A stretch of DNA of 64,000 nucleotides from Siphonodentalium dalli (taxonomy: Eukaryota > Mollusca > Scaphopoda > Gadilida > Siphonodentaliidae): positions 128,226,754 to 128,290,753 of the forward strand of contig CP136061.1 in NCBI GenBank assembly GCA_032622095.1. The letters are read 5' to 3'. Numbering within the stretch: position 1 is the first letter of the stretch; each line of letters begins with the position of its first letter. Positions 33,431 to 45,500 of this stretch are shown here, in pieces. The translations under genes were made by a program, and so were the position numbers. The notes under the pieces are model-generated. The model was not told where the DNA came from, made no database searches, and worked only from the letters and a program-made list of their open reading frames with translations.

Positions 33431-33525
33431 ACTCGAGGCGAGAGACGTTTAGGTAAGAAACTCGTGCGCTAACGTGCACTCGTTTGTTACCGACGTTTCT
33501 CGCCTCTCGTAATTATTTAACGTAA
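33421..33525. repeat. Palindrome, about 45-bp arms
   Basis: TAAATAATTCACTCGAGGCG / AGAGACGTTT pairs with AAACGTCTCT-type sequence CGCCTCTCGTAATTATTTA. The centre is CGTGCGCTAACGTGCACG-like. Confidence 0.7.
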
Positions 33526-33869
33526 TTTCGAAACCAGTTGATTCCTCTCTATATTATAAGTATCTCTGGGCAATGTCAAATCGGACATTAGAAGCTACTT
33601 TGACTATCTCGATGTGAATACTTGGTAATTTGTATTGCACTATTGATTATTTATCCCATCCCATGTGTATTTTATTTTTACATTAAATTTTTCCACACTA
33701 GTCAGTTCTTGAATATATATTCCTGCTCGAAATGGAAGCCTTTCCTCTTGGGTGCTTGTATTTGTACTTAGCTTAATAGTTTAGTCTCATCCACTGCCTA
33801 GCTGCTTCATATACAGTTGCTTCAGTACAATAGCTTTGACTAACTGGTTCTTTTTATGTCACAGTATAG

Positions 33870-34555
33870 ATTCAGACGAGTCCGTTGCGTACGTTGCGTT
33901 GAAAAAGGATGACTGACAATAAAGCTAGATACACATACCTGCATATTATCGTATGCGTAAAACGTATACGAAATTACGCATGAAAACGATACGATATTCA
34001 TGCAAGTATATACACAAATGTGTCGTTCGCTTACTAACTTTGAATGTCGGTGTTTTTTTTCCAATTTGGATATATTATTTGTAAAAATAAAAAAAAATAC
34101 CATAGATTGCACGTGGCGAGGAGGAAAAGGCATGCCAAATACTATGTCATAAATTGGAATTTCTTTATTATTCTGAAAATCGTATCCGATCGAATGACGC
34201 ATACTATCAAAAATTAGTATGCGTTATTCGCATCCGATTGTCGTATAAAAAAATCATTGCCCCTTGAATCATGGTCATTTGAAAATCATATGGTGGTAGT
34301 CGACGAAAACGGATGCGACTTTCTAGCTTGAATGCCTCTTATACTCCTCGCCACGTGCAATCTAAAGTAGTTTTTTTTTAACAAATAATATATCCAAATT
34401 GACAAAAACACCGGCATTATTAAGCTATAGCGACACATATACTTGCCTGAATATCGTATCGTTTTTGTGCGTAAATTCACAAACTTATAAACGCATACGA
34501 TAATACCCAGGTATGTTTATCTAGCTTTAAACGCATCTGGAAAACGGACAAGTGT
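33870..34555. mobile_element. Large foldback element, family D, copy 1
   Basis: Two arms of about 250-300 bp face each other. Words on the left such as AAAGCTAGATACACATACCT, CGTGGCGAGGAGGAAAAGGC and CCAATTTGGATATATTATTT occur inverted on the right. The centre is AGTATGCGTTATTCGCATCC, near 34217. Other copies lie at 42226-42575 and 50612-50850. Confidence 0.7.
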
Positions 34556-34637
34556 GAGACAAGAAAACCATATTAAGAAATGGTAACGCCACCAAGATCA
34601 TATTATTAGCCATAAATAGAATATATTATAAAATATT

Positions 34638-34676
34638 ATTCATTAGTTAGCGCTAATATAGGCGCTAACTAATGAC
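34638..34676. repeat. Short perfect hairpin
   Basis: CATTAGTTAGCGC and GCGCTAACTAATG flank a 9-bp loop. Confidence 0.8.
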
Positions 34677-34796
34677 TTGTTAAATAACATCTAATAAATA
34701 TTCATCTTATTCACAACTTTAAGGAGTCCTTCTGGTACACGAGAATATTTATCGCCGTTTGATTTGCACCAAGTGAACTCGGCGCATATATAATTG

Positions 34797-34988
34797 ATAG
34801 AACAGACCTCTATTATGATGATCGTGTCGTTATTTGTTTAAGATGCGTATCAATTGACATATACGCACCCGTTCCCTCATTAGAATCTATATATATCGCC
34901 CATTTTAGGGGACCTCCGCGAATTCGGGGACTTCCGCAAAGTGACCTCCACAAATCGGGACCTACTGCATATCGTCGCACCCAATGTA
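34797..34988 (+). repeat. Dispersed direct repeat F, copy 1
   Basis: It shares TGATAGAACA, TATTATGATGATCGTGTC, CAATTGACATATACGCACCC and a CTCCGCRAATTCGGG block with 36891-37072, in the same orientation. Confidence 0.7.
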
Positions 34989-35254
34989 ATTTGTAAACAA
35001 ATACGATTGACATGCGTTTTAACGAGGTGAGCTTTAATTAAAAGAAAGAAGCATTCTACATAAACTATTTGTCACGGACTCAGCCAGTGTGCCATATATA
35101 TGTGTCAACTAAGGTCGCTTTGCGTGGTAAAAGTGAAAAGTGAAAGTGGAAAATCATATTGAAAATGAGAGTAGCCTACAATTTTGGGATTTCCGCGGCA
35201 GATTGCAGTGAATCTACACTATTGGAAGTGAACGTACAATTCCTGGAATTCTAT
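34989..35254. other. Unassigned short stretch
   Basis: Nothing recognised. Confidence 0.4.
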
Positions 35255-35338
35255 CAGATATCGCGACTCTGCTCGTTTTCGTGATCATAGGTTATATAGG
35301 GCCTATATGACCACGAAAACGAGTCGAGTCGCGATACA
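35255..35338. repeat. Hairpin, about 35-bp arms
   Basis: TATCGCGACTCTGCTCGTTT / TCGTG pairs with CACGAAAACGAGTCGAGTCG / CGATA around a palindromic centre TATAGGGCCTATA. Confidence 0.8.
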
Positions 35339-35854
35339 TCCATCGGTACAAACACATTGTGTATACGATACAATTTTGACTTGATGACCAGAAAATAAAA
35401 GATGGCGGTTAATCCAAGTCTCCAACAGAACAGACATGCGCGCTCGAATTAAAATTACCCACAATTCACTTCACTACACCAGGGGTTCCCAATGGGTTAT
35501 ACATTATTTTCAGGCTATCAGATTATTTATATTTTCAAGAACATATTATTACACCGGTGACTTTAAGTTTACAATTTCAGCCTGTCCTGACTCTATCGGT
35601 ATGTTTGAGTTATATTTTCAAGAACATATTATTTACGGTGGCGTTAACTTTACAATTTCAGCATTTACGTGATTATATCGGTACGATTGAGCAAGGTAAA
35701 AAAAACTATTCTCCCACAATGTATTCGCTCACTGCTCCATAGATTATCAAAAACTGAAAAACAGCTTACACCACCTTGTGGCGTAATGACTTTAACACCA
35801 TTGCAATGCGTTCAGATGGCTGCGATTCGTCCGTTACGATGTATCCGTTAATAG
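35339..35854. other. Unassigned, with a short tandem duplication
   Basis: ATTTTCAAGAACATATTATT recurs at about 35531 and 35612 with similar flanks (TTTACAATTTCAGC), an 80-bp duplication. Confidence 0.5.
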
Positions 35855-36015
35855 TACAGGCCCCGCCATAGACCCCCGTAGGATTCTCACGTGGAGAACT
35901 GAATATACATGCAATTCAATACATGGGCTATATACTTTCAAACAAAATTGGGTAGACATCACAGAAAGTTGCTCGTTTGCCCATGGCAACGGTTTAAAAA
36001 TACATGCCAAACATG
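35855..36015 (+). repeat. Dispersed repeat E, copy 1
   Basis: The inverted copy lies at 41348-41505. Shared words are GGCCCCGCCATAGACCCCCG, TAGGATTCTCACGTGGAGAA and TTGGGTAGACAT. A shorter third match is at about 36265-36345 (AATTGGGTAGACATTAC). Confidence 0.7.
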
Positions 36016-36432
36016 GACGTTTAGGACAACTGGAAAGCTTACAATTAACCACTTATTTGCATTGGATTCCATAAAACTGCGTGTACTTTTCTAAGTTTAC
36101 TACATATATAACTTGTCGGGAAATGCAACACACAAGTTGAATGGACAGATATAGCTATGTTGTCATGGTAACGATCGAAAACCACTACAGATGTTGGGTG
36201 GAGAAGGGTAACTAAATGGCTAACTAGCATCATATAACAAACATATATCGCAAACGACAATATAATATAGAGAACTGACTATATGTTTATTTCAATAAAT
36301 GAGTCATATCTATGCTTCCAAAAATAATTGGGTAGACATTACAAAAAGTGTTTTTGTAGCGCTCTGGAAGACAGTATTGACAATTAATAAGTTCGTCAAA
36401 TCAAAACTCTATGCTACCGAGACCGAATGATA

Positions 36433-36893
36433 AGACTCAATCTGATGTCTTTAAAATATCGAATATTTAGAGGAGATCTAATCGAGGTATATAAATTGAA
36501 TGGTCATTACAATATCAATGACTGTGACGTATTATAAAGACATTCATCGGGAAGAACAAGAGGACATAATAAATAGCTACAGATGCCCATTGTTAACAAG
36601 ATCATAGGAAAATATTTCTTCACGCAGAGGGTGGTAAATAGCTGGAACTCTCTGCCAGACTTCGCTGTCGAGACTCCAACACTCGATCAATTCAAAATAT
36701 ACATAGACTCATTCTTCTATTATATAAAATACGAGTTCGACGACAAGTAATATGTTCAAGTGACTCACAAGTAAATATCGAATGATGATACATATATTTG
36801 TAAACAAGCATTGCAAATAATGTTATTGGGACGAAAAGTCGCAAGACTTGTTCCGTATTATGATGATGATGATGATGATGATGATTATGATAT
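36433..36893 (+). pseudogene. 5'-truncated non-LTR retrotransposon, ORF2 C-terminus and 3' tail (CR1-like)
   Basis: One frame reads RLNLMSLKYRIFRGDLIEVY, then GRTRGHNK, then KYFFTQRVVNSWNSLP and a final LDQFKIYIDSFF. This is the highly typical C-terminal region of ORF2 in CR1/Rex-type LINEs, after the RT domain. Two in-frame stops (after CDVL and after GHNK) show that it is dead. About 150 bp of 3' sequence follow and end in a GAT microsatellite (36861-36885), as expected for the 3' end. The 5' truncation is typical of LINE insertions. Direct repeat F abuts the tail. Confidence 0.75.
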
Positions 36894-37072
36894 GATTGAT
36901 AGAACAAACCACTATTATGATGATCGTGTCTTTATTAAAATACGTATCAATTGACATATACGCACCCGTTCCCTCATTAAAATCAACATATTTCGACTAT
37001 TTTAGGGAAACTCCGCAAATTCGGGAACCCCCGCAAATATGGACCTACTGCGAATTGTCACAACCGGAAAAA
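36891..37072 (+). repeat. Dispersed direct repeat F, copy 2
   Basis: Same-orientation match to 34797-34988, beginning immediately after the LINE tail. Confidence 0.7.
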
Positions 37073-37380
37073 CCCATTATTTATAAATAAAACACACAGC
37101 GAACGATAGCTATCTAGAATATCTAGGACAGTACACACACGAGGGCGTTAATGAATCCCAAAAATTCCAGGGCCGTATTCACCAGCTGGGTTTATAAATA
37201 GACCAGCTATAATTTATACGAGGCGGCACTCAAGGCGAACCTCTCGGTGAAGTTGACGGGAAGATATCGCCGCGCAGTAATATGATTATCCAATCAAGGT
37301 GATTGGGAGAAATCATAGATTTACTACCAATTACGTACATAAAACATGCTGCGCATAGCAGACTAGCAATTGATGACGAA
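37073..37380. other. Possible 5' part of the following LINE
   Basis: The GAGGCGGCACTCAAGGCG region may belong to the pre-RT linker, but no frame is convincing. Confidence 0.3.
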
Positions 37381-38720
37381 TTAACATTTGGAATAATCAA
37401 ACAGGGCCCAAAATCATTGTTCGACAGACTAGAACTTATATACAACACATGTTTACAACACGGCTAATTCCCCAAATCGTGGAAATCCGCTATAGGGGTT
37501 ATGATTCCAAAACCAGGCAAAGACCACAAAATAGCAACCAATTTTAGACCCATTAGCTTACTTCAATGTTTTGGAAAACGTTTCGAACGAATCATCAGCA
37601 CTAGAATATTAGCCCACCTAGAGAAGCAACACTTTTTCAATAAATTTCAACGTGAATATCGTAAAGGCAAAGAGGGAACCGAACATATTTACAGAATAGT
37701 AGAAGATATGCGCCCAGCAATGGGCAGGGGCTGGGAGGGGGCCGCCATATTCTTGGATGTCGAAAAGGCCTTCGACTCAGTATGGCACCACGGCCTTCGA
37801 TACAAAATAAAAAACAACAACAGACATCCCCACCAAAATGTTAAGACTCATCTCTTCATTTATCATGGAAAGAACTACCAAAGTAAGGGTCGGGGAAGTA
37901 ATTTAAGACAGTGTCAACCTTAAAGCTGGTACGCCCCAGGAGTCCGTCTTAAGTCCGTTACTTTTCTTAATATATGTCAACGACATACCCAACAATCCAC
38001 TACACAACATACAAATATCACAATTCGCCGATGATCTGGGCCTTTGGACCACAGGGGGGACCCCAAAACGCTGGAATTCAGATTACAAAAACAACTCAAC
38101 GACCTGGAAGGGTGGTGTTCCAAATGGCACATCAAACTGAACGCCAAAAAAACTCAATTAATCCTCTTTAGCAGAAAACATACCAAATACAAACTTAAAT
38201 TATCCATCTATGGGGAAACTTTCGAACAAACACAGGAGGCAACTCTCCTGGGCATAACTCTTGACCAAAAATTATCTTTCCATTCTCACATTAAAAACAT
38301 CTCAACCAGGGCCTATAAAAGAATTGGGCTATTAAGGATGCTCAGGGGCACATCATGGGGACTCAATCCAGAAACCTTAATTAAGCAATTTATACGACAA
38401 ATCATGGAATATGGGGCCATTATCACAGCCGACCTACCAAATATAAACTCAACAAACTCCAAGTAATCCAAAACAAAACATTAAGAATGGCACTCCAAGA
38501 AAATACACGAACCCCCATCAGGACATTACATAACCCCAATCCACGTTACACTACAAACTCTAGCGGCAAACAGTATAATCAGACTACAAGGCAGCACCCT
38601 AATCGACGAACTAGAACTCAGGAAAACACTACTGACCAAAAACAAAACATAAAAACCAGGCCGGCGAGATCAGGGATCTTACTGGCTCTGCCGGGATAAC
38701 ACCCCTCAATGGTCACACCA
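37381..38720 (+). pseudogene. Non-LTR retrotransposon reverse transcriptase, Jockey-like, frameshifted
   Basis: RT motifs occur in order. FPKSWKSAIGVMIPKPGKD and NFRPISLLQCFGKRFERII start the domain (37460-37600). AAIFLDVEKAFDSVWH holds the first catalytic Asp (about 37756). GTPQESVLSPLLFLIYVNDI follows at about 37930-37990. QFADDLGLW holds the catalytic pair at 38024-38035. The thumb region reads WHIKLNAKKTQ and ATLLGITLDQKLSFHSHI (about 38120-38290). The pieces need frame changes near 37800-37925 and at the G run near 38053, and there is a stop before FPKSW. The active-site residues survive although the gene is dead. Beyond 38466 the frame continues, degraded, as LQVIQNKTLRMALQENTRTP. PKPGKD...FRPISLL is typical of the Jockey clade. 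The endonuclease domain is absent, so it is 5'-truncated. Confidence 0.85.
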
Positions 38721-38939
38721 ACACTTCCCTAACTTAATAAACACTCGACAATCAATAAACAACAATTAGACTTATCCCATAAGAACTGAATAAACACACG
38801 AGGTCGATCAGGGTACTAACACAGTCCAGACACACGGATGGTAAGTCTAATAATCGAACTCTCTTCCAGCCACACACGGAACTACACCTCGAACAGTAGT
38901 GTGTATAAATGAAATCCTTTTCATTATTTCTACCAGTCA

Positions 38940-40655
38940 TCCCACCTAAAAGACAGGTAATTATTAATTATGTTTCAGAGGACTCTTTGGTTGGTACTGA
39001 TCATCGGCAGACGAACACAGTGGATTGGCCACGCCCCCTGCAGTAATGCAAGTCCAACGCTAGAACTCAGTATAAAATAACACATCTTGTACTAACCCAT
39101 TCATGCAAAATCCGCAATATCGACCGCCTAACAACAATATCAAAACGTATGGTACCGGGCTCACGCCCTATATGGCTCATTGGGCGCTGATGAATGTCCT
39201 CGGGCGGCGTAGATACGCTTGTCGTGGCCGTAGTATAAGCCATTGAGTAATTATCTCGATCAAACAACCTACTAACCTGCTTACCTTATAAAATCATTAC
39301 ACAGAACAACAAGTTCACAAACCTGAACACAAAACACGACTAACACCAATATCAATATCTAGGTTAGCGGGCTCACGCCCTAGATGGCTCATTGGGCGCT
39401 TATGAATGCCATCGAGCGGTATGGATACGCCTGTCGTGGCCATAGTATAAGCTATCGACTAATTATCTCCTTCAAAATTACTAACAACGGGTCCTACTAA
39501 AACCCGACCGCACCCGACCGCACCCGACCGCACCCGACCGGACCGCCCCAGAATGGACCCGAATGTACCAAAGTTCCATGGTAACTCGCTCGCTCGGACC
39601 CCTACGGGCGGTCCGGTCGGCGGGTGTTAATTTCGGCGTTTTTGCGTACATTTATAGCGAATTCGGCAGCAGCAGCTAGCGACTTGTCCGATCGCCCATG
39701 GATGCATATGGGTATTCACTTCATGATATAATGTCCATTTCCGTGGTCAGGCAGTCAGGGGAGGTGCGGTCGGTGCCTTTTTGGATTTCCCGTACCTGGC
39801 GGAAACGGCCGCCAGTCAGGGGTTAACAGTGCCGTGTCCGCTCGAGCTATCGACTTGGGGATTGGAACTTTGGTACATTCGGGTCCATTCTACACGATAG
39901 TGCAAACCCCATCTCGCTCGGACTCCTGGGGGCGGTCCGGTCGGGTGCGGTCGGGTTTTAGTAGGACCGCTAACAACGACATATATATACAAATTTGCAA
40001 ATACATGCTTTCACCTGCGCCCGAGCTTATGGGAGGACGAATGGGACACAATATTAATTAGAAACACTACTTGGCACTCAAAACCTTCAGAGACACACCA
40101 ACCAACACAGTCTGGCCTCAGCTGCTTCCTCATCTGCGCACGCACTACACAACCAGGTCAACGGGTTCTGACACTCGCACAGGAGAAGAAGGCGGGCATT
40201 GCACCATCGAGAGCTGAGGAGCCCCAACCGACCTTAAGTCAATCGGCTGGCATTGCACTCTCTTCCTAGAGTTGAGCCCGTAGTACAAGCCCGGAATACA
40301 ACAGACTAAGGCAACTGGAGTCCATGCAATCACTAAATAGGGCATTATGTACAACTATTCACAACTCGAAACAATATATTAACATATCAACGCACAAAAC
40401 TCACACAGATAAATCAAGGTAAGTCTTCTCCGCCGGTCCTGGTTCGGAATGGGGGTGTGGCTTTGCTTCTTGCTTTGGTGGCATCCGCCTCATGCACAGT
40501 AGGCAAACACCTACTGTGCATGGGCATATATCAATCTCACAAACGCTCTTTAGCGGAATTACGGCACTCAAAAGTGGATTATAGGAGAGGGACGACGGCC
40601 CTTTCAAATCTTCCCGGGTATCATCCCAAACTCCAAACTTGCAGACTAGCAATAC
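38940..40655 (+). repeat. Dispersed ~1.1-kb repeat C, copy 1, with insertion
   Basis: From about 39240 it matches 60541-61620 in the same orientation. Shared words include CAGAACAACAAGTTCACAAA, GGGCTCACG, GTCAACGGGTTCTGACACTC and CACAGTAGGCAA...CCTACTGTGCATG. Inside copy 1, the GCGGGCTCACGCCCT to AATTATCTC block is tandemly doubled (39150-39260 and 39370-39480). A MITE (39490-39969) interrupts it. Copy 1 lacks about 150 bp found in copy 2 (about 60888-61035). The repeat has no coding sequence that I recognise. Confidence 0.75.
39490..39969. mobile_element. MITE with GGTCCTACTAAAACCCGACC ends and 9-bp TSD
   Basis: The left end GGTCCTACTAAAACCCGACC is followed by repeated CGCACCCGAC; the right end is the inverse. 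CTAACAACG occurs on both sides (39481-39489 and 39970-39978). The paralogous repeat at 60541-61620 has one uninterrupted ACTAACAACTACATA at the site (about 60763). An internal inverted repeat (GGACCCGAATGTACCAAAG near 39553, inverse near 39872) lies deeper in. A TSD of 8-9 bp suits a hAT- or Mutator-type mechanism. Confidence 0.85.
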
Positions 40656-41347
40656 GTTTGGTTCAGTTCAATCACGAGTAACCGGTGGAAAGGAAGGGGT
40701 ACACAACAGACGAACGCAACACTTTTTGAGCATAGCGCATTCGAACATCAAAATCCTTGAAAATAAAGAGACCGGAAACATCCACCAGTGCCGGAAAGCA
40801 ATTTCTTCGGAAATGGTAGGGAATTTTCCGAATAGATCATGTGCAGTATTTGGATTCTGCTTAAATTCTATAGCGTGCAACAATCCTCCACTCATCATAT
40901 TCTTCTCAGGAATGTGGCGACAGGGGTTTTGTTTTGGGGAGGGTTTGGGTATCTCACACCCCCTCAAAGAGTTGTAAATATCATAACCTGACACAACATT
41001 AGTTGGAAATTTCACACCAACAATATGTTGAAATTGTTCTTATAGTTTGATTTTCCAACAATTTGTTGCTAGGGAAATTGTTTTTTTTTTTATACCAGCA
41101 TGTGCATATATTCTCCTACTTTTTGGTAAAAAATGATTGACTGAGAAGGCCATCAGTTGGAAATTTACCGACCTTATTTTGGTGTCAGGTTGGAAATTTC
41201 CCGGTGAATCACATCACCGATAGCGTGTGTCGTTAACACTATAGCGAAGATACCTTGTGCGTTCAGCGGCTACCAAATAAACTACATGGTTTATAAAATA
41301 AACCCACTTGGTGAATACTGCCCCAATTGTCGAAAACCTCGATAATT
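40656..41347. other. Unassigned
   Basis: Open frames overlap on both strands near 40640-41015 with no recognised motif. AGTTGGAAATTT recurs at about 41000, 41157 and 41190. Confidence 0.35.
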
Positions 41348-41505
41348 GGTATTCTTGTTTAAGTCGTTGCCATAGCAACCGAGCAACTTCGTGTTATGTC
41401 TACCCAATTTTTTTGAAAGCATATAACCTATATAAATATCGAAGTCCACATATAGTCAGTTCTCCACACGAGAATCCTACGGGGGTCTATGGTGGGGCCA
41501 GTACT
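41348..41505 (-). repeat. Dispersed repeat E, copy 2
   Basis: Inverse of 35855-36015, containing TCCTACGGGGGTCTATGGTG. Confidence 0.7.
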
Positions 41506-41701
41506 ATAACGCACACAACGAAGAGATTCTATTTTCAACGCAACGTAAAGCATACCGCATACCTTATAGATAGATACCTTATATGACGTGCGTCGCGACG
41601 TTTCTTGTTTTAAATCGATACAAGACGGTGGTTGTCTTCGAAGCAAAGGAAAATCTACTTGTATTAAATATAAGTGTTAGTTGATTTGACAGGTTTTACA
41701 T

Positions 41702-42093
41702 TAGAGACCTTTCGCAAAATCACGAATACGATTACGGAAATATCCTGCCAGTATACAGTCAAAATTCGATCTTTATGCACGGGGGTTCTTATGTGAGACG
41801 AAATATACCCTACGCAGTTGAATTATGTGCATATGTGTCAAGAATGTGCCACCAGTCCTGCTTGGGGACGCTCTAACGTGTATCCGTGTAGTGTATTACA
41901 CACGGATAAGAACACGGCATCTGAAAAAGACACGCATTACTTTTTTCCATCAAATACATGTGTAACTGAATATAGTGGGGCATATGCCGTCTCACCAATT
42001 AGCCATCGTAGGTAAATTGTGATGGTGTCAACCGTACTAGGACAATACATCCTATCCGTAATCGTAAAAGTGATTTTTGCGAAAGGTCTCTAT
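41702..42093. mobile_element. 392-bp MITE with ~40-bp TIRs
   Basis: TAGAGACCTTTCGCAAAATC (41702) is inverted as TTTTTGCGAAAGGTCTCTA at the right end. Similarity continues through ACGATTACGGA. Flanking ATT trinucleotides could be the TSD, but this is ambiguous. Confidence 0.75.
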
Positions 42094-42225
42094 TATCCTA
42101 CAATTAATTTATTACAGATAATTGATTTGCAATATTGCATTTATTCCAATATCGGAAATTATTAGCTGCAATTAATAATCGGAAGATCTGCGTTATAACG
42201 CAACATACGCACCATGTGAATGGCT

Positions 42226-42575
42226 AAAGCTAGGTACACGTAACTGCGTGGAACGCATCCGATTTGGGTATGCGGAAGTCGGATCAGTTTTCGTCGACTA
42301 CCAACATATGAATATTCGATACGACAATCGGATGCGAATAACGCATACTACCAAAATGTTTGCAGTATGCGTCATTCGATCGAATAATCAAGAAATTCCA
42401 ATTCATGACGTAATATTTGGCATGCCTCTTCCTCGCCACGTGCAATCGAAGGTATATTTTAAAAACAAATAATATATCCAAATTGACAAAAACACCGGCA
42501 TTATTAAGCTATGACACATATACTTGCCTGAATATCGTATCGTTTTCGTGCGTAAATTCGCACGCGTTTTTCGCA
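42226..42575. mobile_element. Family D foldback, copy 2 (shortened)
   Basis: It contains CAATCGGATGCGAATAACGC, CTCCTCGCCACGTGCAATC-like sequence and AAACACCGGCATTATTAAGC, matching the right arm and centre at 34217-34480. Most of the left arm is lost or altered. Confidence 0.65.
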
Positions 42576-45500
42576 TATGTATAAACTCTCTCTCCGGTGG
42601 TGCTCATGATCCTTAATCGATGATCCTTGCCCATAGCCATCGAAAACCAGTGAGCGCACACCGTACTTGGTCTTAACATAGCTGCGCACTCTTCACTGGG
42701 GCTCATGCATGGTCCTTCATCCATGGGCTTTGCCCATATCCATCGAAAAATATTGAGCACACACCATACTTGACCTTAACATCGCTTACATATTCTTTGC
42801 CCATTTAACTCTGTGAAGGAGAGCGCCACCATCGATGACAATAACTGCTTCCTTGGACGACGGTATTACCTCGATACCTTCAGTCAATGCATCTGCCAAT
42901 TGTGCATTGGTTGGTTTCGTATAGTATGGTCCTTGAAAAAAAGATGTTGGTATCATGGTCAGTTTATAACTGAAGTATATTTATCGATGTCTTCTTTTCG
43001 TTGAGCGATGGATATTAGTCGTGAGAAAAAAACTGTAGGATTATAATACCGACTCCGTTGTTTTCGATTTTAACTCCAGGAGTATAACTGAGCGTCCGAA
43101 CCTGTTCTTTTTTCCTTACAGACACATCGGCAACAACGATGTTATCTAAGTGCTCTTGAGCCAACCAACTCTGTCTCGTCGCAATTAATTTTGTCATCTT
43201 AGCCTGCAATAAAACCAGAAGAAGGGGAACTGAGTCGTGAGTCATTTGGCTCAGTCATTAGAGATGCCGAGTTCGACATGTTGTTAACTGGTCTTGTGTT
43301 TTGTGTTTGTTAAGTCTGTCATTGTGACGTGTATTCGGACACATCTGTGCATGGTATAAACCCATTCCTGGCGAACAGATTCAGTTATGCCCCTTCCTCG
43401 CGTATGTCCTCCCCGACTTTATATTGGAACGCACCATGACTTGCTCAACAACTAGTTCACTTGAAAGTCCTGACCAAACATATTGCTCATTCGAATAGTA
43501 TTAACACAATCCCTCTATAAAAACACTTGTATAACCATGGATATTTCTTGGGCAAATATAAGCGAAAGCTTTTCGCATAGTGCACATGGCCAGTGACGGC
43601 AAACGAATTCAACATTTTCCCAACAACTACTAAATGGAGAATCCAATATCCTGTCATCTCAGCTCAAATGATATCTTTCAACATTTCTATATACTCCATG
43701 TAATGTAACCAAAGTTTGGATGTTCTGGATTTCTCGCTAAGTTATGTCTTGTAATATAACATAAGTTCTTTCAATTTGAGCAGTTCTATTGAATCGGATA
43801 CAGCCGAAACTGGGATGGACTCATCGAATGCTTTTTCATACAGCTCATTTATTGCTTTCAATTCAGCCTGACTAAGCTTCTTTTTGAAACTGTCAGTACC
43901 AGTTGCAGCGATTCGTTCGATCGCACATTTGATGTCGAAGGTACTTCTATATTTGACGTTGAATGTACTTAGACATTTGATTTTGCAGATACTTCGGTAT
44001 CTGATGTCGCGTTTGATGCCGTGTCGACTTGGAAATTTCATTTGAATCCTCAGAGATCAATTCACCCAACAGCTTATTAGTAAGGACTCCGTCCACAAGG
44101 AAATGACATATGAGTGCTCGCGAGAATGCCTCCCCAGAAAGCATCGTGGCAACTAACTACGTTTGAACCATGCTACCCATGAAACTCATCATGAGGTGGA
44201 AGCCGCGAGCTTACAAACTATTCCAAGTGACTTGGCTTCAATTATCTCAATCGCTTTGAACTAAATTGGCTAATCAAACGTCAAACATGGAGTCACGATT
44301 TCCAAATGTGACGTGTGATTCTGAATATACATACATCAAAGTGGAAAACAAACAAAAAGACTCATCTGATGGGTTGAGGTCTATTATTGGTAGAAAAAGA
44401 ACTTCTGACTTGGCTGAAGGTGCTGAGCTGTTTGAAGAAAAGATTTGTTCCATCAATCCAGACCAGTTCTATATATCTTTAATTACTCGATTTGAAAGCC
44501 AACCGCAATGCCATAACAAATTAATATTCAAACCTGGAGATGGGTATGTGTATATGGGTTTTGTAACTCAAGCAAGGGTCGGTACTTTATTGTGGATAAT
44601 CCCAGCCATGTAGGTTTGAAATATTGTATGATAGGCACAGCCTTGTCTTCTGTTAGTTCTTCAACCGTAATACGTTTTTGACGAGTGATCACTTTTGATA
44701 TAGGTGTAAGTAGGGTGCCATCATTCTGAGCTGAAACTGCGATTATCCCAATACAATGAACTGAACTTCTACCATCAATAGTAGCGACGTTGTGGTCGAC
44801 GTTATCTGCTATCCTCTGAGTAAAGGTGCATGGAAAAATACTCCACAAGTGTACTCTCAAGATTTTCCACCTGGATCACTGATTGCTTGTACCTCTTTAC
44901 TTCGTCACAAGTAATTGAAAACTACAATTTAGATAGTTCATCAACAAGCCAACTTGACCCCGAACTCGTGACCCATTTCAACCCCAACACCAAAAAGGGT
45001 AGGGTAATGACAGATCGGGATCTCGCATATTGCACGATACTGTGACCAATGTTTGGTTTCAGATGGAACTAGTATCTTCAGAAACATTTGCAAATGGCGA
45101 GAAATCCATTTATTTCTGTTGTAAATATTCCCTATCTCCTCGCTTGTGGGGTAGGTTTTCTTATGATATGTCATTTCCCGCAACTTTGCCCTAATCATCG
45201 TCGCGGCGGTTACAACAACCTGTCTGCCCCTCCTCTATGTCACCTTTCTTATTCGTATACCACTTGCATTTATCAAGTACTTGGCCATATCTTTAAAGTA
45301 AATGACGTTGCTACTCCCATACCTTCTTCCAATTTTTGTTCAAGGCGTTTTATAGAATAGGATTCTGATCCAATTGCTAGGTCTACCATTTGAGTACGTA
45401 ACTCTGACGGAGTATACAGTTCTGTACCACACCCAGACTCCAGCCATACACACAACGAATCAAATGAGCGTTGTATTTTGACACTTGCTGTCTGCTCTGT

